Origin: Actinomycetes bacterium
Lineage (GTDB): Bacteria; Actinomycetota; Actinomycetes; Actinomycetales; Cellulomonadaceae
Direction: 5' to 3'
Assembly (NCBI GenBank): GCA_023438885.1
Contig: JAEXPS010000128.1
Span: 1 to 7,855, forward strand
DNA: 7,855 nucleotides
This document shows positions 1 to 7,091 of this stretch, in pieces. The notes below the pieces were generated by a model that did no database searches, was not told where the DNA came from, and saw nothing but the letters and a program-made list of their open reading frames with translations. Position numbers and translations under genes: made by a program. How positions within the stretch are numbered: the first letter of the stretch is position 1; each line of letters begins with the position of its first letter.

Positions 1-363
1 GGCGACGCCCAGCCGTTCACCGAACCGTTCACCGAACCGTTCACCGAGGGTGACGCTCAGCCGTTCACGGAGCCGTTCACGGAGCCGTTCACCGAGCCGT
101 TCACCGCGCCGTTCACCGAGCCCTTCACGGAACCCTTCACGGAACCCTTCACGGAACCGTTCACCGAGGGCGACGCCCAGCCGTTCACGGAGCCGTTCAC
201 CGAACCGTTCACCGAGCCCTTCACCGAGGGCGACGCCCAGCCGTTCACCGAAGCGCTCAACGCTGACCCATTCACGGAGCCATTCACCGAGCCGTTCACC
301 GAGCCGTTCACCGAACCGTTCACCGAGCCGTTCACCGAACCCTTCACCGAGCCCTTCACGCAG
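1..363 (+). repeat. 12-bp tandem repeat array encoding PFTE
   Basis: The array is built on a 12-bp period with consensus CCGTTCACCGAG. It runs continuously from 1 to 252, shifts by a 15-bp insertion at 253-267, and continues from 268 to 363. Four units are the variant GGCGACGCCCAG (GGTGACGCTCAG at 49-60). The 12-bp period keeps one reading frame throughout, so copy number can change without frameshift. The array starts at or before the left edge, so its true length is unknown. Confidence 0.95.
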
Positions 364-489
364 GCTGGCGGCGTCTGGGCAGCGGATCGGCGAGTGCGCG
401 ACGCGGCACTGGCGGCGCTGCAACAGCGGCAGGCGTTCTGGGCCGGCTGGCTCGCAGCGATGCGCCGAGCACCCCGCGGCGACCGCTGA
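1..489 (+). CDS. Partial CDS (3' end): protein with PFTE tetrapeptide repeats and a short helical C-terminus
   Basis: The frame is open from base 1 to a TGA at 487-489 and gives 162 residues; the start lies outside the window. Residues 1-121 are almost entirely Pro-Phe-Thr-Glu units, about 25 copies. They are interrupted by four Gly-Asp-Ala-Gln spacers (codons starting at 1, 49, 169 and 229) and one five-residue Ala-Leu-Asn-Ala-Asp break (253-267). One unit has Ala, and the last has Gln, in place of Glu. The remaining roughly 41 residues are Ala/Arg/Trp-rich and probably helical, with a basic end. Repeat copies differ mainly at codon third positions (CCG/CCC, ACC/ACG, GAA/GAG), all silent in this frame, which supports this reading frame over the other open ones. 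I do not recognise the family. The repeat is strongly acidic and probably an extended tail or spacer; the functional domain would be upstream. The gene converges on the HNH gene, 86 bp away. Confidence 0.8.
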   Translation, partial: GDAQPFTEPFTEPFTEGDAQPFTEPFTEPFTEPFTAPFTEPFTEPFTEPFTEPFTEGDAQPFTEPFTEPFTEPFTEGDAQPFTEALNADPFTEPFTEPFTEPFTEPFTEPFTEPFTEPFTQAGGVWAADRRVRDAALAALQQRQAFWAGWLAAMRRAPRGDR

Positions 490-575
490 GAAGCAGTCCT
501 TCAGTGCGCTGCGTCTGACGCGGCCCGACAGTTGGCCCCCGGTGATGGAGGCTTGATCGGCGGTCTTGTTCCAAC

Positions 576-2126
576 TCAGGGCATGCCCCTGGTTGCATCG
601 ACAGGCCAAAGCAGCGGCTGGTCACACGTCGCGACCGGCGTCTCGTTCCTCGCACTGCGCGGCGGGCAGGGCTCCGCCATGGCCCAGGTGTCCGGTGGTG
701 GCGAGCCGCACATCAGTCGTCCGTCGGGGTACCAGAAGGCGTACGACCCGTCGCGGTTGCGCTGGATGCGCACGTCGTGGTCGTGGACTTGGTGGTGATG
801 GCCGTCGCAGAGCTGGATCGCCTGGTCCAGGTCCGAGCGGCCATCGCGACTCCACCAGGTGAGGTGATGCAGCTCGGTGTACCGGGCGGGGATGGCGCAG
901 CCGGGCAGGGCGCACCCGCCGCCGTCGCGTGCGACGACGGCCTTGCGCTGGTGCGCGGTGAACAGGCGCCTGCCGCGGCCCTCGTCGAGCGGCACGCCCT
1001 GCGCGTTCAGCACCAGGCGTGTGATCTCGCAGTCGCACAGCGCGGCGGCGACCCGCGAGGCGGGCAGCACCGTGCCGTCCTCGTCGGTCACCGGCTCGAC
1101 GCCAGCCAGCCGGGACACGACGTCTCGCGTCGACCCTCGCCCGCGCTCCCAGCCGCCGCTCGCCGCGCTGCCGCTCGCCGCCCCGCCCGTCATCCCGCTG
1201 CCGCTCGCCGCACCGCCGGGCGTCTCGCTGCTGGTCGCGCTGCCGTTCGTCGTCGATCCGTTCGTCGTCGATCCGTTCGCGGCCGGCGGCTTCGGCGTGC
1301 GCAGTGCCGCCCAGGTCTGTTCGCTGATCATCAACGTCACCTGCGCCGGGATCCGAGAGCCAGGCGTGGTGGCGGGGTCGTCGAGCACCGCCTTGGCCAT
1401 CTGCTCCCACGCGTCGGCCTGGCGCTGACCGCGATCGCGGTCGTCGTCGGCACCGGGCTGCGGGCACAGGGCATCGATCGCACGCTGGACCACGTGCCCG
1501 GCGACGGAGTCGAGCTGCCCCTTGATGCTGGTGCCGCCCGGCCCGTGCGCCAGGTACAGGTACCGGCCGGCGCGTTGCTCGTCGTGCGCGCGTTGCCGCG
1601 AGGCCGGGTCCAGCCGCGCGGCCTGCTGGGCCAGCGCCTTGCCGAACTCCCGCGCGTCCAGCCGCCCGGCCAACGAGACCACCTGCGCCTGGCCCTGGGC
1701 GCTGGCCAGGTGCTCGCCGAGCCGCGGAGAGGCACCGGTGGCGCGCGTCAGCTGCGCCAGGTGCGCGGCCGTGACCGGCCCGTCCACCAGCGCCCCGGCC
1801 ACCACCGGCATCGCCTCCAGCGTCGCGGCCTGTCCCACCGCGGCAAACCCCGCACCCCGTCCCTGCCGGGTCTGCCGCCCCACGAACGCCGCCAGGTCGC
1901 GGTCTCCCCGCAGCCCCCACGTCCCCGCGTCGGCCTCCGCGGTGACGACCTTGCCCTCGATAGCCGCGAGCAGACCCCGATGACGCTGCACCCAGCCCAG
2001 CACCTCGGCGCGCGTACCGGCATCCCAACCCCCGGCACCCACCGCCGCCGCCAACGCAGCCCGCGCACCGGCCTCCAACGCCACGAACTCCTGCGGCAGG
2101 CGCGTGCGCGACGGGCCCTCGTCCAT
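576..2126 (-). CDS. DUF222 / HNH endonuclease domain protein (13E12 repeat family type)
   Basis: A protein of about 516 residues. The N-terminal half (about 10-260) is an Ala/Arg-rich helical region of DUF222 type. A Gly/Ser/Thr/Asn-rich repetitive linker follows (about 280-330), then a C-terminal HNH domain (about 395-455). Visible zinc ligands are C405, C410 and C440 with a following HHH (443-445). The HNH core is ELHH (H420/H421), a middle residue that is Gln435 in SDLDQ where family members usually have Asn, and the HHH. The family is multi-copy in actinobacteria, often close to mobile DNA; a nuclease role is presumed from the fold. I prefer ATG at 2126: a GGGGG Shine-Dalgarno at 2136-2140 lies 9 bases before it, but only 3 bases before an in-frame GTG at 2132 (518 residues). 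A separate promoter and LexA box lie just upstream, so the gene is probably SOS-controlled. Confidence 0.94.
   Translation of the reverse strand: MDEGPSRTRLPQEFVALEAGARAALAAAVGAGGWDAGTRAEVLGWVQRHRGLLAAIEGKVVTAEADAGTWGLRGDRDLAAFVGRQTRQGRGAGFAAVGQAATLEAMPVVAGALVDGPVTAAHLAQLTRATGASPRLGEHLASAQGQAQVVSLAGRLDAREFGKALAQQAARLDPASRQRAHDEQRAGRYLYLAHGPGGTSIKGQLDSVAGHVVQRAIDALCPQPGADDDRDRGQRQADAWEQMAKAVLDDPATTPGSRIPAQVTLMISEQTWAALRTPKPPAANGSTTNGSTTNGSATSSETPGGAASGSGMTGGAASGSAASGGWERGRGSTRDVVSRLAGVEPVTDEDGTVLPASRVAAALCDCEITRLVLNAQGVPLDEGRGRRLFTAHQRKAVVARDGGGCALPGCAIPARYTELHHLTWWSRDGRSDLDQAIQLCDGHHHQVHDHDVRIQRNRDGSYAFWYPDGRLMCGSPPPDTWAMAEPCPPRSARNETPVATCDQPLLWPVDATRGMP
1166..1279 (-). repeat. Short tandem repeats encoding the Gly/Ser linker of the HNH protein
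   Basis: Two repeat types sit within the linker coding region. A 15-bp unit, GTTCGTCGTCGATCC on the plus strand, occurs at 1245-1259 and 1260-1274 with a partial third copy from 1275; it encodes Asn-Gly-Ser-Thr-Thr repeats. A 16-bp segment, CGCTGCCGCTCGCCGC, recurs at 1166-1181 and 1196-1211 with a 30-bp period; it encodes a ten-residue Gly-Gly-Ala-Ala-Ser-Gly-Ser type repeat. Both periods are multiples of three, so linker length could vary between strains without loss of frame. Confidence 0.85.
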
Positions 2127-2154
2127 CGTCACGCACCCCCTGCAGCGACTCGGC

Positions 2155-2170
2155 TAGAACGTATGTTCGA
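2155..2170 (-). promoter_or_regulatory. LexA (SOS) box
   Basis: On the minus strand the sequence is TCGAAC-ATAC-GTTCTA. The mycobacterial/actinobacterial LexA consensus is TCGAAC-N4-GTTCGA, so 11 of the 12 defined bases match. It lies 28 bases upstream of the preferred ATG of the HNH gene and directly abuts the predicted -10 box, so bound LexA would cover the transcription start. 13E12-family genes are among the LexA-controlled genes reported in Mycobacterium tuberculosis, which fits this placement. Confidence 0.8.
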
Positions 2171-2199
2171 AGCATACCGGCTCGCTGCGCCGCCCGCAA
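2171..2199 (-). promoter_or_regulatory. Promoter of the HNH gene
   Basis: On the minus strand, TTGCGG (2199-2194) and TATGCT (2176-2171) are separated by exactly 17 bases and resemble housekeeping sigma-70 -35 and -10 boxes. Transcription would start near 2163-2165, inside the LexA box, leaving a 5' leader of roughly 40 bases that carries the GGGGG ribosome site. Local AT content is higher than in the flanking coding DNA. Confidence 0.6.
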
Positions 2200-2313
2200 C
2201 CCCAAAGTGGCCGCTGACCTGCACGTTCACCTGTGGACACACCCACCCAAGCAGCGGGCTGTGGACGGTTCACAGTCACGAGCAACTGGGCCGCAGGAAG
2301 ACGACGAGCTCGC

Positions 2314-4956
2314 TCACGCGGCGCCGTGCGCGCCGAAGGTGCACCAGTTGACGAAGCCGGCAGGCGTGTCACGATCCACCTCGGCGCGCGCAGCGTGCAG
2401 CGCCCGGGCCATCGTCCGGCCCTCGGCGAGGTGCCGATGCAGCGCCACCATGAGGTCGACGACCTCGACATCCGGCACGGCGGCGATGTTGGCGACCAGT
2501 CCGGCCGTCCCCCCGGCCAGCATCCCGGCGACGAAGCCGAGCACCTCGTCGCCCGCGTAGGCGACGTCCGCGCCCGAGTGGCACGAGGCGAGCACGAGCC
2601 GGCGCGGTGCCACGCCCGCGCGGTGCAGCTCCTGCACGGTCACCGGACCGTCGGCGAGCACCAGCGAGGAGAACATCGGGTTGTCCGCTCGCGGCAGGCC
2701 ATGGCAGGCGAGGTGTGCCAGGTCGGCGGTGGCGAGCGCCTGCGTGACCGGCGCGACGAGGCTGTCCGCCGCGCCGAACACCAGCGGCGCGGGGTGCACG
2801 GCCGCGAGCGCGTCGACCTCGTCCTGCGCGCCGAGCAGACCAGGGCCGGCCACGAGCACGGTCCGTCCGCGCCGCAGAGGCACCGGCGCTGCCGCCGTGC
2901 TCAGCCACGTCGTCGCCGAGGGAGCGAGCGACACGGGCCCCTCGTGCAGCGCCGACCAGGGCACACCGTGCAGCGGCCCCACAGGAGCGACCACCAGCTC
3001 GTCGTCCGGGCGCACGCCCAGCGGCGCGACGAGCCGCTCGCGCAGCACCCGCAGCCGGGCATCGGCGTTGACGCGCGCCGCCTGAGCGGCCGACGACGAG
3101 CGCGGCGACGCCAGCCGCCGCAGCGCGAAGACGAGGGCGTGCAGCGGCTCCTCGATCGCCTCGCGCGGCCCGAGATCGACGGTCCGGATGCCCCGAGGTC
3201 GCACGACGACCGCGACGTAGCGCCCCTCGCACAGGCCGGTCTCCACCAGAACGCGCCCGTCGAGACCTCCCCGCAGCTCGGCGAGGCTGGGCACCGCGGT
3301 CCAGGCGCCCTCCCCGTCCACCCGCGACAAGGGAAGGGGGTCCGGCTCCGTGACCGGCACGCCACCCGGCGACGCCGGTGACCCCGTCGGCTGCGACCCC
3401 GCTGGAGCGTCGTCGGCCCCAGGTTCCAGCACGGGCAGCCGCGCGAGGATCGCCGCCGCCCGCGTCTGCTCCATCCAGCGCAGCACCTGCGCGGGCGTGC
3501 CGTCGCCCAGCAGCGCGGCCAGGCCCATCTCGCCGAGCTCCGCGCCGTGCCCCGACGCGAGCGCCCGCAGCTCCATCGTCGGGAGGCTCGAGCGGTGCGT
3601 GGCCAGGTCACGCAGCCCGACGCGCGCCTCCCGCACCACGCCGGCCCGGTCGCCGTCGATATGCGCCGCGGTGGCGAGCGCGAGATGCCCGCGGATGCGA
3701 AGGAGCAGGGGCCCACGCGAGGCGATGCTCCCGGCCTCCGCCAGCGCGACGCGGGCGGCAGAGGGCCGCCCGGTCGCCAGCGCGGAGCGCCCCGCGACGA
3801 GGTAGGCCTGGGCGGCGTCCACCAGGTCGCCCGACTGCTCGAACCGCTGCGCGGCCCGGCGGGCCAGCGCGTGGTCGCCACCGGCGGGAGCCCCGGTGGC
3901 CAGCCTAGCCTGCGCCTCGACCAGTCGCGCTCGGTCCGTCCAGGAGACGAGTCGCTGAGCGCGGCCGCGCACCGCCGCCGCGGCGGCCAGCTCGCCCGCG
4001 CGCCGAGGTTCGCCGGCCGCGAGATGCAGACGCGCGAGCCTCACCTGCGCCTCGACCCACATCAGCCACGTCGACGTGGCGGAGAACGCGTCGACCGCGG
4101 CCTGCGCTGCTTCGATCGCCTCGGGCAGCAGCCTGAGGTCGGCCATGACGTCGGAGAGCTCGAGGCGGTACTCGCCGAGCGGAAGGTCGGCTGCCTGGTA
4201 GCGGGCCTCGACCTCCTCGAACTCCGCCATCCCCTGTGCGAGCCGGCCCTGCCGCACGACGATCCACGCATACGTCTGGCTTGCGATCGCGGTCACTGCC
4301 GGCCCGAGCCGTGTCGCGACCTGGATCGCCTGCCGCGAGAACGAGAGCGCATCCTCGTACGCGCCACGTGCCGCGACCGCGATGGCGAGGTTGTTCAGAA
4401 CCCGTACCGCAGTGGAGTCCGAGCCGAACCCCGTCGCCGCGATGCGGCGGTAGCGACGCTCGGCATCACGGTGACGGCCGGAGTTGTGGTCGAGGGCGGC
4501 CACCTGGAGCTCCAAGTAGGCGCGCAGCCGGACAACCTCCTCAGCCGCCCAACCGTCGGTGTCATCAAGCAACAGCAACCCAGCGTCGAACTCGCGCCGA
4601 GCTCGGGACGGGCGCCCCGCCTCGTGCCAGGCGATCCCGCGCGCGGTGCGCACCTCGGCCTCCAGCGACTGGTCCTGGAGGATCCGGCTGAGCCGGACGG
4701 CTCGATTCAGGGACCGCAGGGTGGCGGCGTGGTCCAGGCGGTAGCGATGCACGGTGGCGAGCGCCAGCAGCCCCAGCGCATGCGCGCGGGGCTCGCCACG
4801 CCGCCCGGCGAGGGCGATGAGCGCCCGAACTTCATCCTCGACGTGCATCGGATCCGACTGCGCCAGGTCAGCGAGCCGACGAGCATGTATCACGAGGTCA
4901 TCGGGTTCCCCTTCCTCGACGGAAGGGTGCGCCAAGCGCCCCGGCGATCGACTCAC
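2314..4956 (-). CDS. TPR-CHAT caspase-like cysteine protease
   Basis: An 880-residue protein. Residues about 20-480 form many degenerate helical hairpins of TPR type, Ala/Arg/Leu-rich with repeated aromatic and Ala positions. A Pro/Gly/Ser-rich linker follows (about 508-545), and a CHAT domain fills about 555-880. The caspase-like dyad is visible: His752 in LACHGLP and Cys792 in LASCHSGAD, each after a hydrophobic strand. The Gly-rich segment beginning EVLGFVAGMLAGG and the end FVNWCTFGA match the C-terminal part of CHAT domains. There is no signal peptide or membrane segment, so it should act in the cytoplasm. TPRs in this family usually bind a partner or trigger that activates the protease. 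The GTG start is supported by AAGGGG at 4968-4963, 6 bases upstream. It is divergent from the S8 protease operon, 46 bp away, which suggests joint function. Its substrate cannot be read from the sequence. Confidence 0.95.
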   Translation of the reverse strand: MSRSPGRLAHPSVEEGEPDDLVIHARRLADLAQSDPMHVEDEVRALIALAGRRGEPRAHALGLLALATVHRYRLDHAATLRSLNRAVRLSRILQDQSLEAEVRTARGIAWHEAGRPSRARREFDAGLLLLDDTDGWAAEEVVRLRAYLELQVAALDHNSGRHRDAERRYRRIAATGFGSDSTAVRVLNNLAIAVAARGAYEDALSFSRQAIQVATRLGPAVTAIASQTYAWIVVRQGRLAQGMAEFEEVEARYQAADLPLGEYRLELSDVMADLRLLPEAIEAAQAAVDAFSATSTWLMWVEAQVRLARLHLAAGEPRRAGELAAAAAVRGRAQRLVSWTDRARLVEAQARLATGAPAGGDHALARRAAQRFEQSGDLVDAAQAYLVAGRSALATGRPSAARVALAEAGSIASRGPLLLRIRGHLALATAAHIDGDRAGVVREARVGLRDLATHRSSLPTMELRALASGHGAELGEMGLAALLGDGTPAQVLRWMEQTRAAAILARLPVLEPGADDAPAGSQPTGSPASPGGVPVTEPDPLPLSRVDGEGAWTAVPSLAELRGGLDGRVLVETGLCEGRYVAVVVRPRGIRTVDLGPREAIEEPLHALVFALRRLASPRSSSAAQAARVNADARLRVLRERLVAPLGVRPDDELVVAPVGPLHGVPWSALHEGPVSLAPSATTWLSTAAAPVPLRRGRTVLVAGPGLLGAQDEVDALAAVHPAPLVFGAADSLVAPVTQALATADLAHLACHGLPRADNPMFSSLVLADGPVTVQELHRAGVAPRRLVLASCHSGADVAYAGDEVLGFVAGMLAGGTAGLVANIAAVPDVEVVDLMVALHRHLAEGRTMARALHAARAEVDRDTPAGFVNWCTFGAHGAA

Positions 4957-5002
4957 GTCCCACCCCTTGACCGACCTGTGCGACTACTAAGGAGACCCTC
5001 GC
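4957..5002. promoter_or_regulatory. 46-bp divergent region between the CHAT and S8 genes
   Basis: Both genes begin in this short region, and it is largely filled by their ribosome sites: AAGGGG for CHAT on the minus strand (4968-4963) and AAGGAG for S8 on the plus strand (4989-4994). TTGACC at 4967-4972 resembles a -35 box, but no -10 lies at a proper distance from it. Promoters for one or both genes must therefore extend into the opposing coding sequence, and the two transcripts probably overlap at their 5' ends or are leaderless-like. Confidence 0.55.
4989..4994 (+). promoter_or_regulatory. Ribosome binding site of the S8 protease gene
   Basis: AAGGAG, a full anti-Shine-Dalgarno match, ends 8 bases before the ATG at 5003. 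It fixes that start and implies efficient translation of the first gene in the operon. Confidence 0.85.
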
Positions 5003-6346
5003 ATGACCACGTCCGACGGTACCGGTCCCGCTTCGCAGGCCTCGGGAGCCGACCAGTCACGCGCCCACGCGAAGGTGCGGCAGCAGGTCGCCGAGCTCGT
5101 CCGCACGCCCAACGAGCCGGCGCTGCGGCGGCAGGTCGCCCGCTCGGTCCGTGACCGCTACCACGCGCGGACCGCCCGCTGGGTCAGCGCGGTCGGCGGC
5201 CACGGTGCCATCGAGACGCTGGTCGTCGACCGGGAGATCATCGTCACCCACCAGACCTGGGAGGACGAGGGAGCACGGTCCTACCTCGAGATCCGCGGTC
5301 TCGAGCCGGTCCAGCTCGACGCACCCGGCATCGACGACAAGATCGTGCTGCTGCGAGCGGCCGGCGCCGCCAGTGCGGGCCATCTCGACGACACCGTCGC
5401 CGAGCTGCGGCTCCGTGGCTTCGCGGCCTCGCAGAACCTCGTTCTGCCGTGTGCCCCGATCATGAAGAACCTCGGCGGCCCCGCACTCGCTCAACCGCTC
5501 GGCCCCTTTGTGCCGGTCCCCGTGGCGGACGCACCGAAGGTCGCGGTCATCGACACCGGCATCGCCGCGCAGGCCCGCCAGGACGGGTGGCTGGTGGGTG
5601 TGCCGCGCCACGCGCAGGGCCCCGACGCCAACGTCGACCCGCTCGACTTCGACCCGGACGACGGGTACCTCGACCTCGGCGCCGGCCACGGCACGTTCGT
5701 CGCGGGCGTCGTCGCGCGCGTGGCGCCGATGGCGCACATCAGCGTCCACCGCGCCCTGCTCGGCGGCGGTGTCGGCACCGAGATCGACGTCGCGGCGGCC
5801 ATCGTGCGCGCGGTCGAGGACGGCGCGGACATCGTCAACCTCTCGCTCGGCTCGTCCACGCTCTACGACCAGCCGTCGCTGGCCGTCGAGGCGGCACTCG
5901 AGCGGGTCGAGGAGATCGAGCTGGAGCAGGGCCGCGAGGTGCTGATCGTCGCTGCGGCCGGCAACGGTGGCGACACCCGCCCGATGTGGCCGGCGGCCTT
6001 CCGCCAGGTCATCGCGGTCGCGGGCCTGACGGCCGACCACCGCGCGGCCGCCTGGTCCAGCCGCGGCTTCTGGGTGGACTGCTCCACGGTCGCCGAGGGC
6101 ATCTGCGCACCGTTCGTCCAGGGCAAGGAGTCGTACGAGTTCACCGCGGACCCGGACGACTTCCCCGCCGACTCGTTCGCCCTGTGGAGCGGCACCTCGT
6201 TCGCCGCACCCCAGGTCGCCGGCAAGGTGGCGGCCCTCATGCACGAGCACGGTGTCGGTGCGCGGCGTGCCTACGCCATGCTCCGGGCCACCGGCACGTC
6301 GATCCCGGACTTCGGGCGCGCGCTGCGGATCCTGCCCGGAGTCTGA
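5003..6346 (+). CDS. S8 family (subtilisin-like) serine protease, probably cytoplasmic
   Basis: A 447-residue protein. The catalytic domain spans about 175-435, and all key residues are present: Asp184 in VIDTG, His229 in GHGTFVAG, oxyanion Asn321 in AAGN and Ser399 in GTSFAAPQ. Active protease is therefore expected. Residues 1-170 form a charged extension unlike a secretory leader. There is no Lys/Arg plus hydrophobic signal sequence and no membrane helix, so the protein probably stays in the cytoplasm, unlike most subtilisins. The extension contains mixed alpha/beta sequence (about 60-150) and could be an inhibitory propeptide-like or sensor domain. Substrates are unknown. The gene heads a three-gene operon, 4 bp before the sigma factor gene, and is divergent from the CHAT protease. 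Confidence 0.97.
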   Translation: MTTSDGTGPASQASGADQSRAHAKVRQQVAELVRTPNEPALRRQVARSVRDRYHARTARWVSAVGGHGAIETLVVDREIIVTHQTWEDEGARSYLEIRGLEPVQLDAPGIDDKIVLLRAAGAASAGHLDDTVAELRLRGFAASQNLVLPCAPIMKNLGGPALAQPLGPFVPVPVADAPKVAVIDTGIAAQARQDGWLVGVPRHAQGPDANVDPLDFDPDDGYLDLGAGHGTFVAGVVARVAPMAHISVHRALLGGGVGTEIDVAAAIVRAVEDGADIVNLSLGSSTLYDQPSLAVEAALERVEEIELEQGREVLIVAAAGNGGDTRPMWPAAFRQVIAVAGLTADHRAAAWSSRGFWVDCSTVAEGICAPFVQGKESYEFTADPDDFPADSFALWSGTSFAAPQVAGKVAALMHEHGVGARRAYAMLRATGTSIPDFGRALRILPGV

Positions 6347-6350
6347 GCCG

Positions 6351-7091
6351 ATGGGGGCGCCAGTGAGGACTTTGCGGCCGAGACGGGGGACGATACGTCC
6401 CGTGACGTCTCGTCCGCCGCGTGCGACCGGGCCGGTGAACCGGCCACGGTCCGCCCTCGCGTCGTCGCCCCACACGGCAGACACCCCGGTGGGCGCCCTC
6501 GTCACCGCCGCCTTGGCCGGAGACGAGGGCGCCTGGGCCGAGATCGTGCGGCGCCACACGGGCCTGGTCATGGCGCGCATCCGCCAGTTCCGCCTCGGCG
6601 AGCACCAGGCGGAGGACGTCGCGCAGACCGTGTGGCTCAACCTGCTGGAGCACCTCGGCACGCTTCGCGAGCCGGCCGCCCTGCCGGGCTGGATCTCGAC
6701 GACGACGCGGCACGAGTGCTTGCGCGTGGCGGCGGCCGGGCGGCGCGCGATCCCGGTGGACCCCAGCACGGGTGAGCTCGACGGGCTGGCCGACGACGAC
6801 GAGGACGGCCTGGCCGGCGAGCTGATGCGCTCCGAGAGGTACGAGGCGCTGCGCGCCGGCCTCGACGAGATCCCGGAGCACCAGCGGCGGCTCCTGCTGC
6901 TGCTGAGCACCGACCCACCGCCCACGTACCAGGAGATCTCCGCACAGCTGGGGATTCCCGTGGGCTCCATCGGACCGACCCGGCAGCGCGGCCTCGACCG
7001 GCTGCGACGGTCCGACGCGCTGCGCGGCTTCGTCACCGGCAACGCACACACGACGCACGGCGCAGGGGGGCGCGATGTCCTGGCATGGTGA
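6351..7091 (+). CDS. ECF-type sigma-70 family RNA polymerase sigma factor
   Basis: A 246-residue protein when begun at ATG 6351, which has GGAG 9 bases upstream; in-frame GTGs at 6363 and 6402 are alternatives. Region 2 (about 48-125) has the usual GD..AW..IVRRH opening, the EDVAQTVWL helix that contacts core polymerase and the -10 element, and GWISTTTRHECLR. Region 4 (about 171-222) has the LDEIPEHQRRLL helix followed by a helix-turn-helix from YQEISAQLGIPVGSIGPTRQR. No region 1.1 or 3 is visible, so this is a two-domain ECF type. The acidic linker (about 140-160) is Asp-rich. The first 40 residues are basic, Pro/Arg-rich and probably disordered. The gene is 4 bp downstream of the S8 gene and overlaps the next gene by 17 bp, so translation is likely coupled. 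Its target promoters cannot be determined here; the S8 operon or the CHAT gene are candidates. Confidence 0.93.
   Translation: MGAPVRTLRPRRGTIRPVTSRPPRATGPVNRPRSALASSPHTADTPVGALVTAALAGDEGAWAEIVRRHTGLVMARIRQFRLGEHQAEDVAQTVWLNLLEHLGTLREPAALPGWISTTTRHECLRVAAAGRRAIPVDPSTGELDGLADDDEDGLAGELMRSERYEALRAGLDEIPEHQRRLLLLLSTDPPPTYQEISAQLGIPVGSIGPTRQRGLDRLRRSDALRGFVTGNAHTTHGAGGRDVLAW

Noticed and set aside
57..359. Minus-strand frame with Asn-Gly-Ser-Val repeats
   Set aside because: It exists only because the 12-bp repeat has no stops on the opposite strand; CCG/CCC changes switch Asn and Lys there, and it has no non-repeat coding part.
50..556. Open plus-strand frame with Ser-Arg repeats resembling eukaryotic SR proteins
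   Set aside because: It is the shifted reading of the PFTE array. Unit differences are nonsynonymous here but silent in the PFTE frame, and it has no good ribosome site.
490..575. Terminator between the convergent PFTE and HNH genes
   Set aside because: The only inverted repeat, GCGTC-T-GACGC, leaves a one-base loop and has no T run.
2230..2276. Two TGTGGAC motifs resembling DnaA boxes, and a weak CTGTG/CACAG stem
   Set aside because: Neither fits the DnaA box at its AT-rich half, no replication genes are nearby, and the 5-bp stem is too weak to call a terminator of the CHAT gene.
777..2351. 524-residue open frame on the plus strand opposite the HNH gene
   Set aside because: Its composition is Arg/Ala/Pro-rich with no recognisable motif, and it runs across the HNH promoter and LexA box.
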